Below, piece by piece: positions 12,180 to 24,409 of a DNA stretch of 64,000 bases. The DNA comes from Cadophora sp. MPI-SDFR-AT-0126. Its lineage: Eukaryota > Ascomycota > Leotiomycetes > Helotiales > Ploettnerulaceae. Both the position numbers and the translations under genes were made by a program. Position 1 is the first letter of the stretch; every line of letters begins with the position of its first letter. The stretch is from NCBI GenBank assembly GCA_020747065.1, contig JAGMVK010000008.1, positions 1,240,001 to 1,304,000 on the forward strand, in the 5' to 3' direction. The notes under the pieces are model-generated. The model was not told the origin of the DNA, searched no databases, and saw only the letters and a list, made by a program, of their open reading frames with translations.

Positions 12180-12560
12180 GTCAACATATGCTTGCAAAAG
12201 CATCCCCTTCTAGCTTTTTCCATTGCCAAAGTCTCCATCTTTTCTAGTGTCTCTGCAAATTTTCTTCATTAACTTCTCGCTAATTGCTTTTTGTTCCTCA
12301 AATACGTCCAGACCCACAGAGGCAAGCTTGCCAAATTCAAGCGCCTCAGGCATCACAGCCTCATCGACAACAGCACTACGTGCAGTACTCACGATCACGA
12401 TACCATCTTATTTTCGCGATCTACTCTGATCCAATCAGATGTCTCGTGTGAGCTTTTAGTGCCACAGGAAGGATTATAATCGCTTGTTGCCATCAGCTTG
12501 TCAATGGATACATCCTCGCCAGAGACCATTTTCGTATCGATGGCCTCAGTAATCATATCG
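12180..12560 (-). pseudogene. Relic of a D-2-hydroxyacid dehydrogenase
   Basis: On the minus strand, pieces of an NAD-dependent D-isomer-specific 2-hydroxyacid dehydrogenase (glyoxylate/hydroxypyruvate reductase type) read in order but in different frames. They are DKLMATSD (near 12490-12505), then LPVALKAHTRHLIGSE, a TAG stop and IAK. Next come IVIVSTARSAVVDEAV and GKLASVGLDVFEE (12290-12400), and last TLEKMETLAMEKARRG (near 12200-12250). These match the conserved block ending the NAD-binding domain, including the signature TAR-x-A-V-V-D-E. At least two frame changes and one internal stop (CAG-to-TAG where the family has Gln) make it non-functional. The N-terminal half is not recognisable. 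Flanking DNA is equally barren. Confidence 0.75.
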
Positions 12561-13790
12561 ATATTCCTAGCTGGAGCATACCTTACGGTCCGTGCGAAGA
12601 ATACGCCACTCTCACTGCCAACAAAGCTGGTTGACCCTGTGACATTGGATCTTATGTGGCCCAGCTCAGTGCGTGCAGGGCTGGCGGCGGCATTGGTTTA
12701 AGGCCCGGATCGTGTCGTAGAGATGCTAGAGTGCCGATGTCCTTTACGTACTAGATGTCGCTGCTCCTGATGCGACTTGACTTCATGTTGAGGATCGTTC
12801 TGGGATTGGATCTGAAGAAGAGATAGGCTTCAAGACGACCAGAAAGAGGGGTGGAAGAACCAAATGTGGGGACTATTGGGTTTCGATCTCAGTGTCGTAT
12901 ATGAAGTTAGGGCCAAGGAAAGCGAGAGGAAGAAAGAGTTGAATATGAGTCGGAAAAAGGCGGCTCGGAGATCTGCACCAGGGTGATCTAGCAAACCAGC
13001 CGTGATTGCAAGACAGAACAGAGAAAGGGCCATGTCTACGCCGGACAGCATAAAACGAGTCTTCATGGTTCTGGAAGCCGAGAAAATCGCCAAGAATAGA
13101 AGTAGCATAGTAAGTGTTTCTGTATATTTCAGGCGTGGAGGTATCTAAAGTCTCGTACCTCCTGTCGTTCACACATAAGTTGATCAAGATCGATAGACTT
13201 GTCCGATACAGGAGTCTCTACCGTCCTGTCTCACAGAGATCAAAGACGCCTGGCTCTCGTACTGCACCATTGTTGCAGCTCTATCGAAAGAAGTTGAGAT
13301 CAGTGGCAGCATGCTCCGAACCGCCGAATATGCGAGATTACTAGACATGCTCAAGTCAGAAAACCTTCTCCCCAGAGAAAGAAGTACCAAAACATTTGAT
13401 AGGTTAGCCCATAGAGCGTACTTGTTGAGCCACTGTCGTTACAATTGATGACATTCCCGAAAAACGAAAAGGAAAACCGTCAGATATTGAGGAAAAGATC
13501 CAGGTAAAAAAAACATCAGTGACTTAAGCGAGGATGATTGGTCAGCAGCCCTTGACAGCAAGCCGTCTCATGATAAGGAAAGCTTATCGGCCCCCTACCT
13601 TTTCCAAGAGCTCCTTATCTCTGCCCTCCAGACTCAATGATAAAGTCCGATTTCTGAGTGGTCCTCGGAGAAAGGCTCCTTGTAGCAAGCCAGTGATATG
13701 ACGTTGAGACTTAAAGTTTAACAGCTCCTTCTCGTCCTTTACAATGTCTTCCTTTTTCCAACCTCAGTGCCTTCAAGGCATATCAGCATC
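12561..13790. other. Intergenic stretch with one doubtful membrane ORF
   Basis: A 92-codon minus-strand frame at 12830-13108 is strongly hydrophobic, with two or three possible membrane segments (for example MLLLFLAIFSAS and FFLSLSLALTSYTTL). A plausible acceptor lies just inside it, so it may be the last exon of a small membrane protein or another relic. I could not build upstream exons. The right end holds the promoter and 5' leader of the CLC gene. Confidence 0.25.
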
Positions 13791-16425
13791 ATGTCTCACG
13801 ACGAGGAAGCCAATGAGCACACGCACCTCTTGGATCCAAGGATCGCGGGGCTGAGGGGTCAAAAGCAGAGTACTCAGTCCCACGAAGAAGCGACATCAAT
13901 TATCTCATCGCATGTTTCCAAGGAAGAGCAAGAGCTTGCCGGGACAGCGATAGGGGAGCGATTGCCATACAATGACTACACTACCATCGACTGGTTGCAT
14001 GACCTGGTAAGAAGTCCTGAAAGGTTGAATGGTTTCCCAACTGAATGAGCCCCGAACCAGATCAAAGATTCGTTTCGACATCGAGCAATAAAATCTCGAA
14101 CCAGTCTCAAAGGTAGATTTTTTGCGACTTGGGACTCATGCCAAGGATGGGTAGCTGCATCCATGATAGGAATCTTCACTGCCTTTGTTGCTTTCTGTGT
14201 TGATGTTGCAGAAGCCACGATCTCGGACTACAAACTCGGCTATTGCTCGTCGAATCTCTTCCAGAGCCGTGAAGCATGCTGTACCAAGAGATCCCCTCTA
14301 AGGATACAGGAAGAGGTAGGCGAGTACTGTTCGGAGTGGAAGATGTGGTCTGAAAACTACTGGTCGGGCTTTGGGATATATATTGGATTTGCTCTACTTT
14401 TTGGAATCATTGCTGGTGGAGTAACGATGACCACGAAGGCCAATCTGCCTGCAGCACGACAAGGTGACGAAGATTCCCAAGCAGCATCCGAACCCTCGGG
14501 GAAATTAATGTAGTACGTCGAACCTGCTTTTCCCTTGCTCAGGAGTGTCGCCTAGATATACCTCATGATAACTATCCGCTATGGATAAGTCTCAATTCGA
14601 TCTGTGAACCTCAACATCTTACTAGGAAGTCAATGCTGACTTGCGGATTTTCAGTATGGCGGCTGGAAGCGGAATCCCTGAGATCAAGACAATTCTGGTA
14701 AGTGTGCTTCAATTTTACACGGATCAGCCCTTAGCTATGAAAGCCAGGTATTCTGTCGCCAGATGCTCTTCCGACTTCAACCCAAACATAAGCTTACTGT
14801 TTGTTGCTAGTCAGGTTTTGTGATTCCTCACTTCCTAGACTTCAAGGTATTGTTCGTCAAAGCCGTAGGAGCCACGTTCGCAGTCTCGACAGGTATGTGC
14901 CTGGGCAAGGAGGGGCCATTCGTCCATATCTCAACGTGCGTCGGATACTTGGTAGCTAGCCTCTTCCCTAAATACCAACAAAATGGACGGAAAATGAGAG
15001 AGATGCTGAGCGTGGCTTGCTCTTCCGGTCTCAGTGTTGCATTCGGTGCTCCGATTGGCGGTGTCTTGTTTTCGTACGAGGTACTGCCACTGAGACCTTT
15101 CTTCCATGCTCAAAACTGACAGAACTTTACAGGAAATCAGTACATATTTCCCACGTAAGGTTCTTTGGCGAGCCTTTGTGTGCTCTCTATTTGCAGCGAT
15201 AGTACTGAAAGCCCTGAACCCCACCGGTACAGGAAAGCTAGTTCTTTTCGAAACGAATTACGGCATCGACTATGACCCGATCCATTACCTCGTCTTCGTA
15301 TTTCTCGGCATTTCAGGAGGCTTGTTCGGTGGTGTATTCTGCCAAGCCAATTTCCTTTGGTCGAAATCGTTTCGCAAATACTCCATCATCAAAGAACGCC
15401 CAGTATTCGAACTTTCCCTGGTAGTTCTTGTCACAGCTCTCCTGCAGTTCCCAAATCCTCTGACTCGAGAAGCTGGAGACGTCATCATCAAGAATCTCTT
15501 GGTGGATTGTCGACACCCAGAAGGATCGTGGGTATGCGAGCAAGAGGCAATGGAAGACAAGAGTCCATACTACGGTTGGCTAGTGTATGGAACAGCCGTA
15601 AAGCTGATCCTGACAATCGTGACTTTTGGCTGCAAAGTACCCTCGGGTATCATCATTCCAGCTTTGGACGCTGGTGCCCTTTTCGGTCGCCTGATTGGCC
15701 AAATTGTCCCGACGAGCTCGCCTGGAATGTTTGCCATGGTTGGAGCCGCAGCTTTCCTGGCTGGAGTTTCCAGAATGACCGTATCCTTGGCGGTAATAAT
15801 GTTCGAACTCACTGGCGAGGTGGATTATATTCCGCCTTTCATGATCGCCATCATGGTAGCAAAATGGACTGCAGATGCGTTGAGTAGTGAAGGCGTTTAT
15901 GATCTGGCACAAACGGTTCTCGGTCACCCATTCCTGGATCCTGAACATGCATTGAGCATTGTACGAGACAAGGGACTTCTGGTGGAAGAACTCATTCCGC
16001 CCTCGCAGACTATGAGGGAAATTACCTTGGATGTTGGAACAGAGTACAAGGTCTCCAAGGCGATTCTTGCAACTAAGCTCTCGCAGCTGAAAGCTCGTGG
16101 GCTCATGGATGCTGGACTGGTCTTGGTCGATTCGAATAGGATGTTACATGGGTATCTCGCCCAAGGGGAACTGGATTTTGCCATTAACGAGCCTGGAGTT
16201 TTGGTAGACAATGAGCCGGTAGACTTACTGGAAGGCATCATTTCGACGTTCGTCGATCGGACACCTTTGACGATCTGTGCAAAAGCCCCTATGGAATACG
16301 CAGTGGAACTGTTTGGGAAGCTTGGCTTGAGACATTTGATTGTTGTCGAAGAGGGGAGCAGCAAAGTCGTTGGCGTCATCATTAAGAAGCGACTTGTTGT
16401 TTTTCTGGAAGGCTTAGCACATTGA
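13791..16425 (+). CDS. CLC-type chloride/proton exchanger with CBS domains
   Basis: Five exons: 13791..14006, 14061..14512, 14655..14697, 14811..15080, 15133..16425 (757 residues). CLC signatures are all present: G-S-G-I-P-E at 227-232, G-K-E-G-P at 269-273 and the later GREAGD-like and GVSR segments. Glu271 is the gating glutamate; Glu328 in F-S-Y-E-E-I lies 57 residues later, exactly as the proton glutamate does in ClC-5. This indicates an exchanger rather than a channel. Two CBS domains fill the C-terminus (from about residue 590). The family (yeast Gef1) acts in Golgi, endosome or vacuole membranes, loading chloride and aiding copper/iron protein maturation. A GTG-initiated reading 24 nt upstream is less likely than this ATG. 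Confidence 0.95.
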
Positions 16426-17350
16426 TACGTATCCTCTTAGGTATAAAGTTGAATGTAGCAAGAACTTGTATGGATTTGACACTGATGTTCCTTCGTCATT
16501 GTTTGATCCAAATTCATAAGTCCTGAAGATAAATGGAAGCTCAACCACAACTGCCCGGGTGCATTAATGTTTCAGCAGGAGCGAACCAACACCAAAGATC
16601 TACAGAAGTGGACAGCCTTTGAACGTCAGGCAATCCAACAAGATGAGAAGTTTTCCAACCCTCAGTTGCTTGTTCCTGCTAGTGATACTGCCGTTGTCTG
16701 AATGCCACCTTTCTCAGGACGATAGACGGACGTGCTGAAATGCTTCAAACACTGAGCAGTCGATCGAGCATGCCAGCTGTCGGGGTCAAGTAGAATTGTG
16801 ATCGAGGCTGCAAGCTCTCTCGTGACGATGGTGGTGCGTGAGACTTGTGACTGATGGTTGTGAGAACAGAACGAAATCTCGAGAGCAAATCCTCGTCCCG
16901 AGGTTTGAGGAAAAAGAAGGAGGGGGGGGGGGGGGTTATACACTCTTGTGGGCACCGCAATTTCCCTTTTCTTTGGAAGTCATTTGCATTTCCCTCCCTG
17001 AGCAAAGCAGGTAGCCTGAGAACGTACGACTGTGCTGTCCGTGAGATTCAATCGGACTTTCCGAGAAATGGAAGCCGATCGCCAGTCTGGAAGTAAAAAG
17101 ATTGTCTATTTGCCCACTCGTCAATTTGAATTTTGAATTTGTTACAGACCTGGCGTACCAGGCAAAAACAACAAAAGCAACCAGTAAAATGACGAGTAGA
17201 AAAAAGTTTTCCAAACTTATGAACAGAATGGTTGGAATATAAATGATTCAATTACAATTATTGAATTCCTCGAGCATCCTATCCGTACACCGCCTCTATA
17301 AACGCTAAATGACAATTTCTATACAGGTCTATCAGTTTGTGAACTTGATT
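16426..17350. other. Convergent 3' region between CLC and ABC transporter genes
   Basis: Both neighbours end here. No gene is supported; minus-strand frames of up to 97 codons have no family resemblance. The stretch contains a run of 14 Gs (listed separately). AT-rich sequence nearer the ABC gene could carry its poly(A) signals. Confidence 0.5.
16922..16935 (+). repeat. G14 homopolymer
   Basis: Fourteen consecutive Gs preceded by a purine-rich AAAAAGAAGGA tract. Such runs are unstable in replication and hard to sequence, so the true length is uncertain. Confidence 0.9.
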
Positions 17351-20300
17351 TCAAGTCGTGCTTTTCTTTCCCTTCTTATTTCCACCCTTAAACGGCTTCT
17401 TGATAGCCCCCACCAACTTGCCACCATAACCAAACAAACGGCCAAGTCCAAAGCTCCAACCCTTGATACGAACGGTATAGATAAAGAAATAGACCAATGC
17501 CCAATTGGAAATACAGAAAGCCAAGAAGATGCCGAAATATCTCCACTTATCCTTAGGCTCGATGTTCAGAGTCTGCATGAACTCAACGCCAGAGCTGTAC
17601 TGGCAGTATCCGCAATTGGTCGTATCGTTGGGGTTCATGAGATACCCTGTAGCTGCGCTAACGAAAGACGAAGCATATTCGGAACAAGTCTGATCAGGAG
17701 GTGGATTGAAGTAAGCAGCCTCTTGAGGCATGCACCGCACTTCTGTGTCACTGAGAGTAGCGGACAGAACACCTCCTATCCAGTACGTTGATGGGTTGAG
17801 CCAGTACATCCAGTAACGCCAGAAAACGCTGAGTTGGCCGTATGGTCGGACGACACCGTTGAAGAGGGAGAACATGACGAAGAAGAATGGAAGAACGTTC
17901 GCAATGACGGTGAAGGACGGTGCGAAGGCACAAATCCTGCCATGAAGTCAGTTTTTCTGTTGCCAATTTTCCGTGCCCTAGTCTTGAATTAGAAATAGGG
18001 AAATAGACAGGACTTACCATTGTCCCCATGATGCTTGGAATAAGAAGAAGAGCATTGTCATTAAGAAAACGTAGCCGGCGGTCGAAGAATCGGTAGGTAA
18101 CCCCGTGGGCCAGTACCACAAAAGCCAGTAAATGGTTGCGCCGACGATTGCAATAGGAATTTCTGCAACAACATTTGCGGTACAGAAAGCAACCCAGCCG
18201 TATATTCTGGAAGGATGCTCTCTTGCTTGCCATAATCCCATGTTCTGGTAGAACTTTGGTACGACGGCGTTGACAATCGTGGGTGGAATGAGCAGGATCA
18301 AGAAACTCGTGAACATGCGGTTTTGCATATCCACGATGCTATTCCCAAGCTTCCAGTATGAAAAGCCATTGAAGATTCCAATTATGACAGAGGTGAACAG
18401 CTTTCCATATAAGTATGAGGGATCTCTCCAGTATTGGATAAAGAGGCGCTTCGTCAATTCCAGGGTCTGTGATGCAACCGGAGAAGCAAACTCATGCTGT
18501 TCGGTTTGTGCTCTTGGCTCGACCTTGCTACGCTCGGATTTGATCTTCTGAATCTCGTTCAGAACGTTTTTCGCTTCTTCCGAGTTCGCCCATTCCTTGT
18601 TCCAATCTAATTTCTTGCCATCTTCTCGCTTGCCACCTTTAGCTGCGGTTTCCAAAATGAATTCTGCGACATTCTTCTGTGGTGGACAATGTACTCCTCT
18701 ATTTGCAAAATATTTGATCACATCCTTGCCTTCGTCGCCGACGGGTCCAAAGTAGAAGGTGTTGCCACCTGGATTTAGAGCGAGGATCATATCAAATTGT
18801 TGGATGAGGACAGAGGATGGCTGATGTATAGTGCAAATAATAGCTTGACCGGCGTGCGAGAGCTTCTTCAAGAATCGAACGATACTATAAGCTGATTGTG
18901 AGTCGAGACCAGACGTAGGCTCATCCAGGAAGAGCAACAGGTTGGGTTTAGCAGCCAATTCTACTCCGATTGTGACTCGCTTGCGTTGCTCGACTCCCAA
19001 AGATCGAACTAGAGCGTCCTGGACGTCTCCAAGCTCCAAAAGATCAATGATCTTGTCCACGTAGGCAATTTTCTCGGCTCTAGGGACACTACGGTCTTGT
19101 CGAAGGATTGCGGAGAATTCGAGAGCTTCTCGGATAGTTGCCGTTCCGTCGTGAAGATCCATCTGCTCACAGAATCCAGTGCCCCGCTGAAACTCTGTTC
19201 CGAGAGGTCTGCCGTCGACAAGCATATCGCCTCCGACCACACCCATCTTCTGTCGCTGTGATAGTGTGTTCAAAAGTGTCGTTTTACCAGCTCCTGACGC
19301 GCCCATAAGTGCGACCATGACGCCGGGTTTGGCATATCCATGAACTTTGTTCAAGAGTTTTCGTTCGCCGCCCATGTACGGAACAGTGTATTCGACATTC
19401 TCCCACTAGAGTTCTAGTCAGTACATGTGCTCAAAATGAGGGTTGAATATGAGAATGCATGCATAATAAAAACGGCTCAGTGGAGATTGATTGATTCGCC
19501 GAATGCCACTTACGGTAAATACGCTGTCAGAACCTGAGATTTCTTGCAAGGCTTCGTCTTCTTGTCGACCACCATCTAGTGTCTCACTGGATGAGCCGGG
19601 TACTCTCGTTAACCGATCCTTAGCTACTTGCTCGACATCTGAAGGTGCAGATGCTGCTTTGACTTTTTGCTTAGTGGCTTTGGATCTTTTAAATTCGAGG
19701 GCACCGCCTCCGCCTTTCGAGAAGTCAAATAGCTCCGAAGCAACCATCGTGACTAAGATATAGAGGACAGTGAAAGCAATGACTAATTTTTTTTTTGTCA
19801 GTAAGTGCCGCATTATCATACCACAGCACACATTGGGGATCCACTTACCGACACCAAAGTTTCTCCACAAGTTGCTTCGAGAGTAATTGAAGGAAGTGCT
19901 GAGATAATCCCTTCCAGGCACATTGAGAGATCCTACCTGAGCACCTGTGAAAGCACAGCCTTGATAAGCAGGATTGTCAAAACCAGGACCCCTGGGAACG
20001 ATCGTTTCTGGTGAACACTCAAGAACTCGATCGTAGAATTCGTCCGTAGAAACTGCTTCGAAACTGTATGCGATGGGGTTGAGCCAGTACAGCCAACCGA
20101 ACCAGATGTACTTCGACAGGAGTTGGGGACGGGGAATCACATATCCAGTGTAAATACTTTGAAGGTGTTAGCATGCGTCATCGACTTTAGAACGTGCTTC
20201 CCCGCGACTGCGACTGCGGCCGTGAAGATGTCGTGGGGAGACTTACATCAGAAGATTGAGGGCGATTCCGGAAAATCGAACTGCGTCATCGATCGCTGGA

Positions 20301-22582
20301 GAAAGAGCAGCAAACATGCGGTACAGCGCTGTAATGCAGATGGTCGTGACGTAGATGAAGAGGAAGTAGATGAAGAACTTGCTCACATCCACATCCAAAC
20401 CGGTCAAGAAGTACATGATAATCGAGAACGGAATGACCTGCGCAAGGATCAAAGGGAAGTCTTGCATGACCCTTGCAATAACGACAGCCGATGGCCTGTA
20501 GAATGCATAGTCGTTGTGTCTCGCAATGATGGTTCGTCCGGACACTGCCTTCATGAGTTCAGACAACTGCAACCATCCTAAAAATAAGATTGAGAAAAAT
20601 AGGCTACCACCTCTGGAGAATGCTCCGGAAGTATCCAAGGACTGGCCGTGGAAGAGCGAACCGACAATCAACCCATTGGAAATAATGATGAAGAATTTTG
20701 TGTACAGAGTCGTTTTATCTCCCCAAGTAAGCCAGAACTCTCGTTTGGTACATGCAAGGACTTGACGGAAGAAAGAAACCGTATAGCTCGATTTGTCGGA
20801 AACGTGCTTTGACTTTGTCTCCGAGACAGTTTGTTTAAACTCCCGGGCATCCGCGTGATTTGTTTCTTGAAGCATGTTCTCATAATCTTCTACGTCTTTG
20901 AGCACATCTTTGTAAGCTTCGCTTTCCCGGAATGCTTTTTCGAGCTCGATCGGACCTTTCGGAATCGGGCCGTTAAAGTCTTCCCGAAACCTTCGTTCTG
21001 TTGGATCCGTGCAGGATGTCAGAAAGTCTGCGGTGGTTTGTCTGTCGGGGCAGTAGAAGCCCAACGTCTCAAAGTACTTCTTGGCAGCTTTAGCTGGACC
21101 TTGGTAGACCATTCTGCCCTCATCGATGACCAAAACCTTGTCCATAAGTTCATATATTCCCTCGCCCGCTTGATAGAGTGTAACAAGGGTTGTGCGGTTG
21201 CTTATATCTGTCATGACGCGCAACGAATTGGCGTAATCGAGTGCGGTAGAAGCATCCAATCCACGTGTTGAATTGTCCCATGCAACGACGGTTGATTTCG
21301 TGGCAAGCGTTTCTGCAATCGACACTCGTTTCCGTTCTCCGCCTGAGACTCCTCTGGTGTATGCCTGATCTTGAGTTAGAAACTGTGTCTTTCAATTATG
21401 GTGGCCCTGAGGAGCTTACATCTCCAACCAGCGTGTTTCTTGTGTGTGAGATTCCAAACATTTTCAATAGGGCACCTATAATTACTGGAATGTCCCCTTT
21501 CTCATGCTTTCTCGTCTTGTTCAGCAATGAGAACTTCAGCGTCTGCTCGACTGTGAGTGTCGGGAAATGTTGGTCGTCCTCTTCGTTATAATTAACTTCT
21601 CCTTTGTAATTCTTGATCTGTTCACTGGCAGGAATTCCGCCACTGTTGCAGTCAGTATATGGGATTCCCAAGCGGGTTGGAAATTGACCAACTTACTAAG
21701 ACACCTCTCCTTCCACAGCTGCAAAGCCTTCTCTCTTGTTCGAGACTGCTTTCAAGAACGTACTGCAGCCACTACCTGGCCTACCGAGGACCAAAAGCAT
21801 CTCTCCATCTCGTACAACGCCAGTGAAGTCATTGATCAGGTTGCGCTTCTCTCCATGAGATCCTGGCCGCGGGAGGATAGGTATAAATCTTGATAGGAGG
21901 GCATATAAATCCGGCCCAAATGTCTAGGACAAGTCAGAAACAGGATTCTAAGGACGAGAAGTTTGAGATCTCTTACCCCAAGAACAGCGCTTGGTAGTGT
22001 TTTGACAAAGGTTGTCGTCGCTCCAACGCCTTGCACAGTAAGATGTTTGTAAACAACCCCAACCTTCTTTGCTGATCTGCCTTCTTTACGCTTCTCGAAA
22101 TGTCCATCTTTCAGAAACTCTCCAAGCTCGAAGTCATCTTCCTCCTCTGCAACATCATCTTCTCTCTCTGGCTTTTCACCGTCTTGAGCCTCCAGATCTG
22201 GTTTGGTTTCATTGGTTCGGTTTCTGTGAGAGCGGCGCGTCCCAGCCGTCGTAATCCTCTTCAACCCAGATGAATGTTGCCCAGTACTTTTGGTGCTCTT
22301 CTGGCCTGCGCTGCGTGTTCTGGAGAGATTGGTCAATTCGTGACGCATCTCCTCGTAATCCAACATGGCGTTCCTGAGATTGACTGGGCCACCAATATCC
22401 CGCTCCCCCCAAGTCCCATCTTCACGCATGTCGACCTCTGAAGAGGACGGGGAGTTTTGCTCCGTTCCACGGGGCTCTGCATTATTTTCGACATTGTGCA
22501 AAGGGACTCTTATTTCCTGAAAGCCCTCTGTTCGAGCCGTGTACATACGGTCGCTATGAGCGTTGAACATGTTGAAAGGCAC
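17351..22582 (-). CDS. PDR-type (ABCG full-size) ABC transporter
   Basis: Eight exons on the minus strand, in order: 22582..21977, 21923..21697, 21642..21420, 21364..20247, 20156..19849, 19782..19514, 19405..18018, 17936..17351. All junction phases agree (1574 residues). The order NBD1-TMD1-NBD2-TMD2 is that of pleiotropic drug resistance pumps. NBD1 has the family's degenerate Walker A (G-R-P-G-S-G-C-S, 249-256) and an intact signature V-S-G-G-E-R (358-363). NBD2 has a canonical Walker A (G-A-S-G-A-G-K-T, 952-959), Walker B LLLFLDEPTSGLD and the degenerate signature LGVEQRKR. The first ~150 residues are acidic and disordered. The protein should sit in the plasma membrane and export drugs, azoles or plant defence compounds; substrates are unproven. 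A TCCGCGGA palindrome lies 736 bp upstream. Confidence 0.96.
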
Positions 22583-24317
22583 CCCGTGGGCAGTGGTGAA
22601 AAAGCAATAGTCACTGACGACAGAGGAAATGCGCGAAGAATGAAAGGAAACATGTACTTATAGTGCGACTAAACGGTTGAGTGACGGCACTTTGCCAACC
22701 CTTGAAGCCTTGCCGTGGATTTTGGTTTTAGCTTGTCCAAGCAGCAAATCAGCAAAGCTCGCTGCTCTGGGAAGCAGTAAGCAGAATGCCTCGAGGGGGA
22801 GGGGGAGCGGGAGCGGGCGTCCGGGCTGCAGATTGCCTGGTGGGTGGAGCGCTGTCTGCGGATATAGATAGCGCTCGCTGGAAAGCCTGAGAGGGGATAG
22901 CGGAGGAAAATCTGCGCTTTGCTTAGAAATATTCCCAAGAAGTCCCTTGGATACCTTGGATCTGACACAATGACGCAGCGAAGCTACTTGCTCGGCCGAA
23001 TTTTCGTCGGGTTAGCAGCAGTTGGCCATGACAAAGAGCCTCTCATGGACTCATAGTGTATCATGGTGTCAGCGCCAAGTGGGTAATACATCCCAGTCTT
23101 GTCGATCGGAGTCACAAGCGAAGCGGTGGCAGCTGCTTAATCTCAACATCATCCCGGGGAGTTACGGCGATAAGCAGCCGGAATTCGGGCTTAATAAACT
23201 CAAGAATGCTGCAAACTTCGGTTTGGAAACTCAACAACAGATCGGGCATGCATCTCGGAGCCCCGCAGTTTTGGTGAGACCGCAGCTGAGCTGCCGCTGA
23301 TTATATATATAAAAAGGTCCGCGGAACGACGTGCGAGGTACGACTCTTGGCAAATGGAACATGATTACCGATCTTCCTTTTAATTGGTTTGATGTGGAAA
23401 TTATGAACTGCCGGCTTTGGCTATGTTCTCACATTTCCTCTTGACAGATTCAACGTCTCTTGATGAGAACCCCTGAGGCGCAGTAAACAGACAAGCGAAG
23501 AGCAATTTTGAATTCAGAGGTCCCACAGTACGCCAGCTCCAGAAGTAATCTGCTGTGCAGTATAGGCCAGGAGATATACAAATGGACGCCGGAAATAAAC
23601 AATATCCCCGAGCACCACAAAAGCCATGGCTGAAAATAGCTAAGTCGGACATTTTCAAAAAGAAATTTGCGGCAGAGTATGCACTAGCTGCCGGGTCCAT
23701 TGAGATACTGACTCAATGATGGGCCATTAATCAGCAAGCACGAATCTGTACGACTTTTTCAGATGCTAATGCTGACGGTTCTGACTCGGAACTTTCCGAA
23801 GTCTCACCGTCTGATTGTTAAGGGTTCTGCTGCTGAATCTTACGTAGACGGAGAGTTGTGCGATAAGGGCGATAAGGTGTGAGAGCATTTAAAGGAAAGT
23901 TACGCGACTCGATCGGCCCCCTCGAAAAGTCCAACGCCTTCTAACAAGCGTATCGGTGAGAATGAATGTCTCAGACTCGCCGATTTTGAATAAATTCGAA
24001 TAGCTGATTCCCTGGGCTTCGTCTAGAACTTCCTGTTTGCACATTGATGTTGTCATATGCACCCCTGTCTTTTCTCGCTTAGCTTTTTGAGCCAGAAGAT
24101 ATTTTCTTCCACATGGAAATTGACGACAACTAATGGGCAAGTAAAAGGTAAGCAAGCAAGGAGAGTTTTGCAATAGGAGATCGCCACATTTATTCCTCTA
24201 ATCTTGCCTGAACCAAGTACTAAAACTGACTCTAAGCTTTTGAAGAGTCTGAATACCTTCATCAGGTCAGTGTGGACAGCAAAAGCATGAGCAAAAGCAA
24301 AAGGAATTATTATTCAA
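22583..24317. promoter_or_regulatory. Long 5' region of the ABC transporter gene
   Basis: 1.7 kb without a supported gene, between the ABC transporter start and a tRNA gene. It has a G-rich purine tract near 22795-22825, a TATA-like run at 23301-23317 and a TCCGCGGA palindrome at 23318-23325. A minus-strand frame at 23401-23700 (99 codons) has no recognisable family. Long upstream regions are common for inducible pumps. Confidence 0.45.
23318..23325. promoter_or_regulatory. TCCGCGGA palindrome (PDRE-like)
   Basis: The perfect palindrome TCCGCGGA is identical to the pleiotropic drug response element bound by the Zn2Cys6 factors Pdr1/Pdr3 in budding yeast. It lies immediately beside a TATA-like run (TTATATATATAAAAAGG, 23301-23317), about 735 bp upstream of the PDR-type transporter. 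In filamentous fungi the pump regulators and their sites differ, so function is an inference. An 8-mer of this composition can also occur by chance. Confidence 0.4.
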
Positions 24318-24409
24318 TGATCGACGCAGGGATCGAACCTGCAATCTCTTGATAGCCAGAATGTCTTGATTCATCGTAGTCAAGCGCCTTGCCATTGGGC
24401 CAGCCGACC
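24318..24409 (-). tRNA. tRNA-Arg(ACG) with a 20-nt intron
   Basis: Minus-strand cloverleaf. The acceptor arm is GGTCGGC pairing with GTCGATC (two G-U pairs), with discriminator A at 24318. The D arm is GCCCAATGGCAAGGC. The anticodon stem CTTGA/TCAAG encloses loop CTACGA+A with anticodon ACG. The variable loop is AGATT, and the T arm is GCAGG-TTCGATC-CCTGC. A 20-nt intron (24354..24373) sits in the canonical place, one base 3' of the anticodon. The ACG anticodon, edited to ICG, reads CGU, CGC and CGA. CCA is not encoded, as usual in eukaryotes. Confidence 0.93.

Noticed and set aside
12830..13108. Hydrophobic minus-strand ORF as a confident membrane-protein gene
   Set aside because: No start context or upstream exon could be built and no family was recognised; kept only as a doubtful note.
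15357..15887. 176-codon open frame in another frame of the CLC gene
   Set aside because: It overlaps the conserved CLC coding exon and has no family pattern; a shadow frame.
17351..22582. Loss-of-function signs in the ABC transporter (degenerate NBD1 Walker A and NBD2 signature)
   Set aside because: These asymmetric degenerate motifs are normal for PDR-class pumps; the full frame is intact.
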